Assembly: GCA_013350335.1 (NCBI GenBank)
Contig: CM023539.1
Location: forward strand, 23,987,043-24,051,042
DNA: 64,000 nt
Direction: 5' to 3'
Origin: Chimonanthus salicifolius
Lineage: Eukaryota > Streptophyta > Magnoliopsida > Laurales > Calycanthaceae
The translations under genes were made by a program, and so were the position numbers. Shown here in pieces: positions 63,601 to 64,000 of the stretch. The notes beneath the pieces are model-generated. The model had not been told where the DNA came from. It did not search any database and saw only the letters and a program-made list of their open reading frames with translations. Numbering within the stretch: the stretch's first letter is position 1; each line of letters begins with the position of its first letter.

Positions 63601-64000
63601 TCGACAAGGATCGTTGGAACTTGGGAAAGGAATTGTTTATTCTTGGGATACTTATCTTAAGATTTTAGCAATTAAATAAGAACCCTCCATGTGTCCAATT
63701 GCTAGGTTTTATTTCTATTTGCATAGAATATTTTAGGAAAGGGTACTTTAGTCTTTTCACTACAATTTCTCTGTAAATGCATCATGTAATTTTGAATTTC
63801 AATACATCATTATTAATTTTTGGAAAAACAAGACTCTTGGAGTCGAGTGCAATGAACAATGGACTTCGGCCCTTGGTGAAAGCCTTTTTACACTAAAGTT
63901 GGGACTTGGATTCCAGACTTCTACTTTGCAAGTACCGGTGACTTATATTTCAATTGTGTTTTATGATTTTTAGATTAAGAACGTCAATTTTGTACTTCAT
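4641..64000 (+). CDS. General transcription factor IIIC subunit 5 homologue, partial (10 exons; 3' end outside the window)
   Basis: The product would be the TFIIIC5/tau-95 subunit of TFIIIC, which helps bind box A of tRNA-type genes and recruits TFIIIB for RNA polymerase III in the nucleus. Exons are 4641-4775, 13277-13628, 27637-27726, 27857-27947, 28681-28747, 33987-34029, 34428-34599, 36334-36432, 36586-36654 and 46263-46401: 1,257 nt, 419 codons, with phases matching at every junction. Recognisable family blocks are [18 protein letters not shown] near the N-terminus, [73 protein letters not shown] and [11 protein letters not shown]. Plant homologues as I recall them continue for roughly 130-150 more residues, so the terminal exons should lie beyond 64000. 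Identification is from remembered family sequence, not a search. Confidence 0.9.
5145..5702 (+). mobile_element. Second TRIM element
   Basis: 558 bp. The left LTR (5145-5374) starts TGTAATACCCCGCTCCATAG and ends GTCGTTATA. The right LTR (5473-5702) starts TGTAATATCCCCCCCCATAG and ends GTCGTTACA. TGGTATCAGATCATGG (5377 on) is a tRNA-Met-type primer-binding site. A purine-rich AAGAGAGTAGA precedes the right LTR. Flanks are GTTGA and GTTTC, so the target duplication is only partly preserved. It is non-coding and lies 370 bp into intron 1 in the same orientation as the host gene; its LTR promoter signal (ggtatataagagg, 5234 on) would therefore point the same way as the gene. Confidence 0.85.
5703..7115. 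other. Intron 1 stretch without a recognised element
   Basis: Mostly ordinary AT-rich intron DNA. On the - strand 6276-6536 is open for 86 codons, with a LINE-like tone (a '[12 protein letters not shown]' segment) that I cannot assign to a family. No start, splice or flanking signals support a gene. Confidence 0.35.
7131..7315 (+). mobile_element. tRNA-derived SINE, Au-like
   Basis: A short element ending in A14 and bounded by a perfect 15-bp target duplication, GATTGTGGTTAGGTC (7116-7130 and 7316-7330). A B-box-like GAGTTCAATTGCC sits at 7174-7186, as in the tRNA-derived head of plant SINEs. The 3' half ('gtgtggatagggaggtttgcaca' pattern to 'cctggacacctt') matches the SINE at 35021 and resembles the Au family tail. 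It carries no protein; L1-type enzymes supply retrotransposition. Confidence 0.9.
7331..7879. other. Intron 1 stretch without a recognised element
   Basis: AT-rich intron sequence between the SINE and the gypsy element. Overlapping ORFs on both strands at 7590-7892 are low-complexity and unsupported. Confidence 0.4.
7880..8806 (-). repeat. 3' LTR of the gypsy element
   Basis: 927 bp. It shares long blocks with 10964-11947: the opening, the 'gagagagagtgaagaag' region, and the 'tctttattcat.aaaatcgtcta' region. The other LTR has extra segments, including about 48 bp near 11390-11437. Confidence 0.9.
9106..9560 (-). pseudogene. Gypsy integrase C-terminal remnant fused after gag
   Basis: The - strand reads [20 protein letters not shown], which matches the 'FQ.F.VGD.V.V.LRPERFP' segment near the C-terminus of plant gypsy integrases. 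Upstream '[14 protein letters not shown]' fits the preceding helix. The catalytic core is absent. The following proline-rich stretch (SYPTPFHDP...) is unassigned. Confidence 0.7.
9660..10017 (-). pseudogene. Gypsy gag C-terminal part with zinc knuckle
   Basis: On the - strand the stretch near 9790-9835 reads [15 protein letters not shown], a C-x2-C-x4-H-x4-C RNA-binding knuckle. An acidic tail follows. One stop lies just before the knuckle (near 9840). The frame then runs into the deletion joint with integrase sequence. Confidence 0.75.
10018..10789 (-). pseudogene. Gypsy gag remnant, N-terminal part
   Basis: On the - strand, 10346-10789 and 10145-10327 encode a plant gypsy capsid. Recognisable pieces are [30 protein letters not shown], then [20 protein letters not shown] and [16 protein letters not shown] short break near 10330-10345 and a stop near 10143 interrupt the frame. 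Capsid assembles the retrotransposon particle in the cytoplasm. Confidence 0.85.
10964..11947 (-). repeat. 5' LTR of the gypsy element
   Basis: 984 bp, terminal TGATGC...GCATCA. Adjacent inside (- strand) is TTTGGCATCAAAACC, a candidate primer-binding site, not of the usual TGGTATCAGAGC form. Confidence 0.9.
12095..12200 (+). repeat. Tandem duplication with two 19-base G runs
   Basis: Two ~53-bp units (12095-12146 and 12147-12200). Each has 'gggtt', a run of 19 G (12100-12118; 12153-12171), then AACCCTAAATGCATAGC and 'aaaactctctt'. G runs of this length can form quadruplexes and are also assembly hazards. Confidence 0.9.
12201..13276. other. Intron 1 tail, no element recognised
   Basis: AT-rich sequence leading to the exon 2 acceptor. 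A short 'actctctttagaaaacc' word repeats just after the poly-G duplication (12192-12242). No gene seen. Confidence 0.4.
13277..13628 (+). CDS. TFIIIC5-like exon 2
   Basis: 352 nt, acceptor TTTTTAG, donor GTCAGA after GAAG. It opens [20 protein letters not shown], a highly conserved block of the family's N-terminal (Tau95) domain, then LLRISKKKS. The middle (about residues 83-140) is an acidic, poorly conserved linker. It ends [15 protein letters not shown], leading into the next conserved helix. The last codon is split after its first base. Confidence 0.92.
13629..16068. other. Intron 2, first part: no recognised element
   Basis: AT-rich intron sequence with only unsupported short ORFs (for example 15254-15640 on the - strand). 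The target duplication of the LINE lies at 16052-16068. Confidence 0.4.
16069..17840 (+). mobile_element. 5'-truncated L1-type LINE with 17-bp target duplication
   Basis: The element begins abruptly inside ORF2 and ends in an A run after GTTACCGCGC. AAGTGATCGAAGGGATG is present at 16052-16068 and 17841-17857. It encodes, with stops and shifts, the post-RT region and RNase [18 protein letters not shown], then SWWKIGQGE, the zinc-knuckle RT-C region ([28 protein letters not shown]) and RNase H ([26 protein letters not shown]). About 1.77 kb of an element that would be near 6 kb; 5' truncation during target-primed reverse transcription is normal for LINEs. It is the same family as the LINE at 46708/53019. 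Confidence 0.95.
16074..17640 (+). pseudogene. LINE ORF2 remnant: RT C-terminal and RNase H regions
   Basis: Main open segment 16299-16961, preceded by 16038-16253 after a stop at 16251, then shifted pieces (17030-17371 and 17305-17550). RNase H begins at about 17362 ([14 protein letters not shown]). The first catalytic Asp is visible in 'NVDGAA' and an acidic 'NEAE' follows, but several frameshifts make it inactive. Confidence 0.88.
17899..18345 (-). mobile_element. RTE-type LINE 3' end, decayed
   Basis: On the + strand it starts with ATC-rich simple sequence ('catcattatccatatcatcatcatc'), the kind of tail used by RTE elements, followed by reverse-strand coding traces: [13 protein letters not shown] and then a degenerate '[12 protein letters not shown]' where the family has 'DRAEWRKRI'. 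It matches the fragment at 28806-29050 in order and wording. The reading frame is destroyed. Confidence 0.65.
18409..18720 (-). mobile_element. Solo LTR-like fragment of a TRIM family
   Basis: The + strand starts TGTAACGACCCTGCCTTG; the other strand therefore ends ...GGGTCGTTACA like the TRIM LTRs at 1691 and 5145. Internally (- strand) it has a 'cacattgcctgtgacgg' block followed by a 'gatataaataac' TATA-like signal, the same layout as the 5145 LTR. The far end (about 18700) is not resolved. Confidence 0.55.
18721..19236. other. Intron 2 stretch, nothing recognised
   Basis: AT-rich intron sequence with no supported feature. Confidence 0.4.
19237..19757 (+). repeat. Degenerate minisatellite, about ten 46-62-bp units
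   Basis: Successive units share the pattern 'aaaactaaattYRgattca', then 'gtccagggYtgtg', then 'ttccttaggatggtcc'. Units begin near 19237, 19288, 19345, 19401, 19461, 19514, 19569, 19629, 19680 and 19728. Identity between units is moderate (judged by eye), and unit length varies between 46 and 62. It shows no coding periodicity and no link to a known element. Confidence 0.8.
19758..20869. other. Intron 2 stretch, nothing recognised
   Basis: AT-rich sequence. A 'cctgtac/gtacagg'-rich patch at 20340-20400 is the only local oddity. No gene. Confidence 0.4.
20870..22378 (+). mobile_element. Highly decayed L1-type LINE 3' region
   Basis: Scattered coding traces in order: an RT-C zinc region ([21 protein letters not shown], near 21425-21480), an RNase H start ([12 protein letters not shown], near 21960), and an RNase H end ([20 protein letters not shown] at 22186 on; [12 protein letters not shown] at 22300). 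It ends in a T-rich run at 22358-22371 rather than a clean A tail. Stops are too many to list and no target duplication was found. Older than the 16069 LINE. Confidence 0.7.
22595..22883 (-). repeat. 3' LTR of copia A
   Basis: 289 bp. The + strand reads TGTTAGAATG to CTACAACA; inside it 'acccacatgtgtaaaatgtga' occurs twice in tandem, as in the other LTR. Adjacent CTCTCCCTGAAG is the complement of the polypurine tract. Confidence 0.88.
22940..24749 (-). pseudogene. Copia A reverse transcriptase and RNase H remnants
   Basis: On the - strand, in coding order: pre-RT linker 24324-24749; RT 23850-24176 ([53 protein letters not shown]) and 23708-23899 ([12 protein letters not shown], the catalytic YVDD with the last Asp changed to Asn); RNase H 22972-23277 ([25 protein letters not shown]). 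Frames shift several times. Confidence 0.88.
24921..25147 (-). mobile_element. Short LINE 3' end inserted in copia A
   Basis: 227 bp, flanked by a perfect AAATAACAT duplication (24912-24920; 25148-25156). On the - strand it ends in an A run and encodes the tail of RNase H ([13 protein letters not shown]). It splits the copia integrase between ...[10 protein letters not shown] and the following [17 protein letters not shown]. The insertion therefore postdates copia A. Confidence 0.92.
25157..26366 (-). pseudogene. Copia A gag tail, protease, and integrase remnants
   Basis: On the - strand: residual gag C-terminus (RDDVIQV, REFNSLQ, RMQLK), then a protease site altered to FGATDH where DSGATDH is expected, a GAG-pre-integrase stretch 25674-26144, and integrase 25233-25523 ([33 protein letters not shown]). 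The rest of gag, including the zinc knuckle, is absent. Confidence 0.85.
27151..27414 (-). repeat. 5' LTR of copia A
   Basis: 264 bp. The + strand reads TTTTAGAATG (expected TG lost) to CTACAACA. It carries the same tandem 'cacatgtgtaaaatgtga' duplication as the partner LTR. Confidence 0.85.
27415..27636 (+). other. Intron 2, 3' end with (CT)n microsatellite
   Basis: 27573-27605 is a CT repeat ('tctctctctctctctctctctt' type), 30-60 bases before the exon 3 acceptor CTGCAG. It may act as the polypyrimidine tract region or shift acceptor choice if its length varies. Confidence 0.8.
27637..27726 (+). CDS. TFIIIC5-like exon 3
   Basis: 90 nt, acceptor CTGCAG, donor GTGAAC. It encodes [20 protein letters not shown] and QWSEVETHF, a strongly conserved basic segment. 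The split Gly codon (G from exon 2 + GT) and split Glu codon (G + AA of exon 4) both restore the family sequence. Confidence 0.95.
27857..27947 (+). CDS. TFIIIC5-like exon 4
   Basis: 91 nt after a 130-bp intron (acceptor TTGCATAG). It encodes [20 protein letters not shown], then [10 protein letters not shown]. Donor GTATGG is chosen over GTGTAT two bases earlier because it joins exon 5 in frame as ...[13 protein letters not shown]. Confidence 0.93.
28681..28747 (+). CDS. TFIIIC5-like exon 5
   Basis: 67 nt, acceptor TTTTAAG, donor GTAGAC. It encodes [20 protein letters not shown] and WE. It links the VPPLF segment to the [10 protein letters not shown] segment. Confidence 0.92.
28806..29050 (-). 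mobile_element. RTE-type LINE 3' end, decayed
   Basis: Starts (+ strand) with TCATCATCATCAG and runs in the same order as 17899-18345 ('cttctccaaataaccctatcataaaccatacc'-like wording). Only the C-terminal coding remnant on the - strand is present. Confidence 0.6.
29563..30088 (+). mobile_element. Copia 3' fragment: RNase H end and LTR
   Basis: Begins inside RNase H ([36 protein letters not shown]), passes the element's stop and polypurine tract GCTTGAGGGGGAG, and ends with an LTR 29817-30088 starting TGTTGTGGGACCCA and ending TTCTACG (A to G at the last base). The 5' 4-5 kb is missing. The LTR matches that of copia D (44213-44473), on the opposite strand. The sequence before 29563 is not copia and I cannot place it. 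Confidence 0.85.
29817..30088 (+). repeat. LTR of the 29563 copia fragment
   Basis: 272 bp. Shared with 44213-44473 (reverse): 'gtagatttgtaactgattgt', 'aattgattaga', 'aggtgtatttc', 'cctaattgtatctc', 'acatcaatataat'. Confidence 0.85.
30240..30931 (-). pseudogene. Copia gag (UBN2-type) remnant
   Basis: On the - strand: [49 protein letters not shown] (30683-30931); then [32 protein letters not shown] (30388-30597) and [28 protein letters not shown] (30240-30512). This is the typical gag of plant copia elements with long LTRs. Two frameshifts break it. Confidence 0.88.
31994..32879 (-). repeat. LTR of the truncated copia
   Basis: 886 bp. On the - strand it starts TGTTGGAGATGTGCC and ends GGTAACA; the usual TG..CA ends are present and the primer-binding site abuts it. 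Confidence 0.82.
32880..33870 (-). other. Unassigned stretch, possibly LINE-derived
   Basis: On the - strand a 119-codon ORF (33507-33866) and further traces to about 32950 ([20 protein letters not shown]) have a Trp/Gly-rich look reminiscent of LINE ORF1 (DUF4283-like) proteins. I do not recognise a definite family. It might instead be unrelated intron sequence. Confidence 0.3.
33987..34029 (+). CDS. TFIIIC5-like exon 6 (AT-AC donor preferred)
   Basis: 43 nt, acceptor GTTGCAG. Encodes [14 protein letters not shown] plus the first base of a codon. Ending at 34029, before ATATCCTAAT, and joining 34428 gives DFNIEEVPKKINW, the spacing I recall for plant homologues. Ending at 34040 before a weak GTGTGG and joining 34430 also stays in frame but inserts two residues ([16 protein letters not shown]). 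Confidence 0.85.
34030..34427 (+). other. Intron 6: candidate U12-type AT-AC intron
   Basis: 398 bp. The 5' end ATATCCTAAT matches the U12 AT-AC donor (ATATCCTTT) at the first seven positions. The 3' end is ACATAC, with a branch-like GAACTTAAAA (34411-34420) 8-13 bases upstream; CTTAA is the core of the U12 branch consensus. A conventional GT-AG alternative (34041-34429) exists with a weak donor. Confidence 0.7.
34428..34599 (+). CDS. TFIIIC5-like exon 7
   Basis: 172 nt. Encodes [38 protein letters not shown] and [18 protein letters not shown]. The donor is GTCTTT after AAAAAG. The Arg codon is completed by exon 8. If read through, the exon meets TGA at 34610, so splicing is required. Confidence 0.94.
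34790..35485 (+). repeat. Degenerate tandem repeat in intron 7, split by a SINE
   Basis: Four related units of about 110-140 bp near 34790, 34905, 35221 and 35362. Each carries 'gaccaaaaata.gaaaa', then 'tttaagattt.attt', 'gagtttga.ggattta' and 'cctatccttat.atatt'. The second and third flank the SINE at 35021. Confidence 0.7.
35021..35216 (+). mobile_element. tRNA-derived SINE, same family as 7131
   Basis: Head with A-box-like TTGGCCCGGTGG (35033-35044) and B-box-like GGGTTCATTCCC (35076-35087). The tail ends GGACCTCAAAA with A15. An 8-bp target duplication ATGAAATA flanks it (35013-35020; 35217-35224). The 3' half matches the SINE at 7131. The tRNA-like head resembles a promoter only; it is not a tRNA gene. 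Confidence 0.92.
35500..35790 (+). repeat. Two-copy ~150-bp tandem repeat in intron 7
   Basis: 'gattagatgcatagaggtag' at 35483 and 'tattagatatgtagagttag' at 35658 open two similar units that continue 'aaac.tattca.ggttg', 'accacc.att', 'ataggt.ca.tattttaaatatg' and 'ataattct'. Copies are moderately diverged. Confidence 0.65.
36334..36432 (+). CDS. TFIIIC5-like exon 8
   Basis: 99 nt. Encodes [20 protein letters not shown] and [12 protein letters not shown], the best-conserved stretch of the C-terminal (DNA-binding) half. Donor GTAAGA; the Ile codon is split AT|A. Confidence 0.96.
36586..36654 (+). CDS. TFIIIC5-like exon 9
   Basis: 69 nt after a 153-bp intron (acceptor CAACAG). Encodes [23 protein letters not shown]. 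Donor GTGAGT is a strong consensus. Confidence 0.95.
37560..38062 (+). pseudogene. Ty3/gypsy integrase C-terminal remnant
   Basis: The + strand reads, with shifts, [29 protein letters not shown], then [20 protein letters not shown] and [17 protein letters not shown]. It corresponds to the region after the integrase core of plant chromovirus-like gypsy elements. No core, LTR pair or target duplication was found. The sequence to 38324 may include the decayed 3' LTR. Confidence 0.75.
38325..38561 (-). repeat. LTR of copia C
   Basis: 237 bp, + strand TGTTGGTCTG to TTCTACAACA, followed by CTCCCCTTC, the complement of a polypurine tract. The last 14 bases recur at 44952-44965 as the only trace of the partner LTR. 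Related to the copia A/B LTRs at its TGTTGTAG end. Confidence 0.8.
38649..38887 (+). repeat. 5' LTR of copia B
   Basis: 239 bp. It shares 'gtgtatcacattttacaca', 'ttgattgtaa', 'tacatgtatc.tcctttgttagaa' with the copia A LTRs (reverse strand). Confidence 0.85.
39695..42031 (+). pseudogene. Copia B protease, integrase and RT remnants
   Basis: Order: gag tail (RDDVIQV); protease-like 39911-40285; GAG-pre-integrase; integrase 40330-40518 ([19 protein letters not shown]) and about 40610-40990 (SDNGGEYMP in a shifted frame; [31 protein letters not shown]); RT 41440-41894 ([46 protein letters not shown]). YVDD is intact, but stops and shifts inactivate the frame. Confidence 0.88.
42046..42392 (+). 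mobile_element. LINE fragment, first half (RT-C zinc region)
   Basis: The + strand encodes [53 protein letters not shown] and AWLLWRNFF. It is interrupted at about 42393 and resumes at 44474. It is a different LINE subfamily from 16069. 42032-42045 (tgggtcccacaaca) just before it equals the tip of the copia D LTR, hinting at a complicated joining. Confidence 0.82.
42372..42682 (+). repeat. Tandem duplication (142 bp / 169 bp) containing a (TA)n run
   Basis: Units 42372-42513 and 42514-42682 both run from GGGCACTTGGGTGGAATTG to CACGAAGCGAGTC. The second differs mainly by a longer TA tract. The duplicated unit spans the junction between LINE sequence and the foreign TGTAACGCCTCGCCC segment, so the duplication came after that joining. 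Confidence 0.9.
42683..43080 (-). mobile_element. LTR-like segment, family uncertain
   Basis: Together with TGTAACGCCTCGCCC (42393; repeated 42547) this looks like the end of an LTR with 'TGTAACG' termini; the rest is AT-rich. No partner LTR is present. Assignment is tentative. Confidence 0.35.
43081..43443 (-). pseudogene. Copia D gag N-terminus
   Basis: The - strand encodes [53 protein letters not shown] and [20 protein letters not shown]. It is collinear with 48600-48930 of the intact copia. Only about 110 residues remain. Confidence 0.88.
44213..44473 (-). repeat. 5' LTR of copia D
   Basis: 261 bp. Same family as 29817-30088. On the + strand it ends GGGTCCCACAACA at 44473, directly against the resumed LINE. 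Confidence 0.85.
44474..44951 (+). mobile_element. LINE fragment, second half (RNase H and A tail)
   Basis: Encodes an RNase H of LINE type: [55 protein letters not shown], then (after a TGA) [13 protein letters not shown]. It ends in A13 at 44939-44951, immediately before the copia C LTR tip. It continues the fragment at 42046-42392. Confidence 0.85.
44971..46262. other. Intron 9, 3' part, nothing recognised
   Basis: AT-rich sequence with a T run at 45418-45428. No supported ORF or repeat. Confidence 0.5.
46263..46401 (+). CDS. TFIIIC5-like exon 10
   Basis: 139 nt. Encodes [40 protein letters not shown] and EHMSFT, conserved near the C-terminal third. Donor GTAAGT is perfect. The following family block (a WFSE.LLD.LR type stretch) was searched for by eye to 64000 and not found. 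Confidence 0.95.
46792..47345 (-). pseudogene. LINE RNase H remnant
   Basis: The - strand encodes [40 protein letters not shown] and [20 protein letters not shown]. The start of the domain ([14 protein letters not shown]) is in a neighbouring frame near 47215-47265, where the usual first catalytic Asp (DG) has become NG. Confidence 0.85.
47352..47641 (+). repeat. 5' LTR of the full-length copia
   Basis: 290 bp with a 'cctatatataca' promoter signal near 47519. Ends TTCAACA. Confidence 0.95.
48546..49886 (+). pseudogene. Copia gag-protease (full-length element)
   Basis: 446 codons open from ATG 48546 to TAG. Gag: [60 protein letters not shown]. Zinc-knuckle-like [19 protein letters not shown] near residues 275-293. 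Protease active site [14 protein letters not shown] near residues 357-370. In relatives the frame continues at the TAG as ...HCVIQDL, so this stop is a mutation of a Gln codon; gag and protease may still be translatable. The leader before it is 900 bp. Confidence 0.93.
49905..50680 (+). pseudogene. Copia integrase (full-length element), interrupted
   Basis: GAG-pre-integrase [20 protein letters not shown]; zinc finger ECEPCQYGK; first catalytic Asp in VIHSDVW; second in LRSDNT followed by seven Gly encoded mostly by a 17-base G run; Glu in [13 protein letters not shown] after a TAG at 50475. A frameshift near 50650-50680 moves coding to the next frame ([11 protein letters not shown]). Confidence 0.92.
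50684..52723 (+). pseudogene. Copia reverse transcriptase and RNase H (full-length element)
   Basis: Linker to 51180, then [75 protein letters not shown] (TAG 51656-51658), [13 protein letters not shown] with intact catalytic Asps, LRYFLGIEV. RNase [65 protein letters not shown] at 52139 falls between RT and RNase H. Ends naturally at TGA 52721. Confidence 0.94.
52731..53018 (+). repeat. 3' LTR of the full-length copia
   Basis: 288 bp, nearly identical to the 5' copy. Ends TTCAGCA, followed by AGGAG. Confidence 0.95.
53035..54290 (-). pseudogene. LINE post-RT region with zinc knuckle
   Basis: On the - strand: [92 protein letters not shown], then [19 protein letters not shown]. It parallels 16074-16990. 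A stop separates 53724-53930 from the downstream piece. Confidence 0.88.
54500..55440 (-). pseudogene. LINE reverse transcriptase remnant
   Basis: On the - strand: [92 protein letters not shown] and [11 protein letters not shown]. The catalytic FADD lies at 54599-54610, preceded by an in-frame stop (HL*FADD). Spacing and motifs are those of plant L1-type RT. Confidence 0.9.
55441..56115 (-). other. Foreign segment inside the LINE between endonuclease and RT
   Basis: On the - strand the LINE reads ...SNHFAAIF, then about 670 bp of non-LINE sequence, then SLTRPTLDG resumes. The insert is largely open in the same frame with one stop (near 55708), and encodes a Ser/Pro-rich stretch ([20 protein letters not shown]) and others ([38 protein letters not shown]). 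I do not recognise it. It has no clear ends or target duplication. Confidence 0.5.
56116..56963 (-). pseudogene. LINE endonuclease C-terminal remnant
   Basis: On the - strand: [41 protein letters not shown], then the linker [20 protein letters not shown] and the lead to RT ([20 protein letters not shown]). The catalytic SDHCP motif has become SAHCP. The N-terminal half of the endonuclease is missing. Confidence 0.88.
57001..57342. other. Intron 10 between LINE and ORF, nothing recognised
   Basis: G/A-rich intron sequence without supported features. The 5' end of the LINE could extend a few tens of bases into it. Confidence 0.4.
57343..57549 (+). other. Unassigned 68-codon ORF cut by an LTR insertion
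   Basis: Preceded by an acceptor-like TTTTTGTAG (57332-57341). The ORF reads [20 protein letters not shown] and [16 protein letters not shown], helical and charged, and ends exactly where the LTR element begins (TGATGGAGG at 57547, which supplies the stop). It is not the expected next TFIIIC5 block. It could be a fragment of another gene or element disrupted by the insertion. I do not recognise it. Confidence 0.35.
58791..59044 (+). pseudogene. Short gag-like ORF of the 57547 element
   Basis: From ATG 58791: [20 protein letters not shown], then [20 protein letters not shown] and [17 protein letters not shown] helical, Gln/Arg-rich start resembling plant LTR-element gag N-termini, but too short and too general to assign. 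The remaining interior has no long ORF. Confidence 0.35.
60324..62136 (+). mobile_element. Non-autonomous LTR element inserted in the right LTR
   Basis: Flanked by TCCGT (60319-60323; 62137-62141), confirmed by comparison with the uninterrupted left LTR ('cttcgtctaatacacc' at 57629). Left LTR begins TGTTGAGATATATTATG and is cut after about 95 bp at a T run. Right LTR (about 61933-62136) begins CGTTGAAATATATTATG. A G-rich purine tract TTGTGGGGGGTCG precedes it. The 1.5-kb interior has only pyrimidine-rich leader-like sequence. Confidence 0.85.
62343..63356 (-). mobile_element. Solo LTR of the 7880 gypsy family
   Basis: 1,014 bp, TGATGTAAGACAAAGG to TGCCGCATAA, with a perfect CTTGC duplication (62338-62342; 63357-63361). 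It shares order and wording with the LTRs at 7880 and 10964 (TGATGCAAGAC start, GAGAGAGAGAAGAA region, 'cacgcc.tc.tggaatc.ctcca' region, CCGCAT end). No interior, so most likely left by LTR-LTR recombination. Orientation is inferred from the 7880 element. Confidence 0.85.
63661..64000. other. End of window, nothing recognised
   Basis: AT-rich; 63760-63815 has a 'ttgaatttcaatacatcatta' stretch like the end of a transcribed LTR, so it may be the rest of the right LTR of the 57547 element. No exon of the host gene is visible. Confidence 0.35.

Larger units (their letters stand above)
57547..63660 (+). mobile_element. Non-autonomous LTR retrotransposon with nested insertions in its right LTR
   Basis: Left and right LTR copies begin TGATGGAGGCATCAG (57547 and 60233) and share text through 'ggcttgactt'-like, 'ttaataggccaagaccca', 'atatttgaggtatcaaatg' and 'ggatc.ttggaactt' blocks. 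A purine tract AAGAGGCAGAGAA precedes the right copy. The right LTR is split into 60233-60323, 62142-62342 and 63362-63660 by two younger insertions. The interior (about 58790-60232) has no pol. The left LTR's inner end and the element's right boundary are not resolved; copies stop matching at about 58165 / 63640. Confidence 0.75.
46402..64000 (+). other. Intron 10, partial (more than 17.6 kb)
   Basis: Donor GTAAGT; no acceptor for the next family exon inside the window. Contains the LINE/copia nest and the 57547 LTR element with its insertions. Confidence 0.75.

Noticed and set aside
1..64000. CRISPR arrays, operons, phage or bacterial islands
   Set aside because: Composition, introns and element types are all plant nuclear; no direct-repeat/spacer pattern is present.

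Overview
The window is nuclear DNA of a flowering plant. It is AT-rich, has split genes with GT-AG introns, and is packed with plant retrotransposons: Ty1/copia, Ty3/gypsy, L1-type LINEs, RTE-type LINE ends, tRNA-derived SINEs and TRIMs. The sequence alone does not fix the species; very large repeat-filled introns occur in several lineages (basal eudicots, magnoliids, grape and others).

One host gene accounts for almost the whole window. Ten exons on the + strand (4641-46401) join in a single open phase and encode about the first 419 residues of a TFIIIC subunit 5 homologue (GTF3C5/TFC1-like, tau-95 family), part of the RNA polymerase III factor that binds box A. The 3' exons are not in the window, so the gene is more than 59 kb long. 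The 1,257 coding bases found occupy 41.8 kb of genome. Introns 1 (8.5 kb), 2 (14.0 kb), 5 (5.2 kb), 9 (9.6 kb) and 10 (more than 17.6 kb) carry the mobile DNA; introns 3, 4, 6, 7 and 8 are small. Intron 6 has the look of a U12-type AT-AC intron, and using AT-AC gives the homologue-like protein junction.

Layout: 1-4440 is upstream DNA with an LTR remnant, a TRIM (1691-2195) and a 1.2-kb foldback transposon (3089-4319) that ends about 125 bp before the TATA box. Intron 1 holds a second TRIM, a SINE and an internally deleted gypsy element (7880-11947). Intron 2 holds a 5'-truncated LINE with a 17-bp target duplication, a degenerate minisatellite, an old LINE end and a decayed copia (22595-27414) that itself received a LINE. 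Intron 5 holds an RTE end, a copia 3' fragment and a truncated copia with a 0.9-kb LTR. Intron 7 holds degenerate tandem repeats split by a SINE. Intron 9 holds a gypsy remnant and a 6.6-kb nest (38325-44965) bounded by a GGATG duplication. Intron 10 holds a 4.6-kb LINE on the - strand split by the best-preserved copia (47352-53018), then a non-autonomous LTR element (57547 onward) whose right LTR received two more elements.

No prokaryotic system, CRISPR array, rRNA or free-standing tRNA gene was seen. All mobile-element proteins are broken by stops, frameshifts or deletions. The points most worth a second look are the AT-AC intron, the nested foldback beside the promoter, the TE-inflated host gene, and the copia family whose members share loss of gag.
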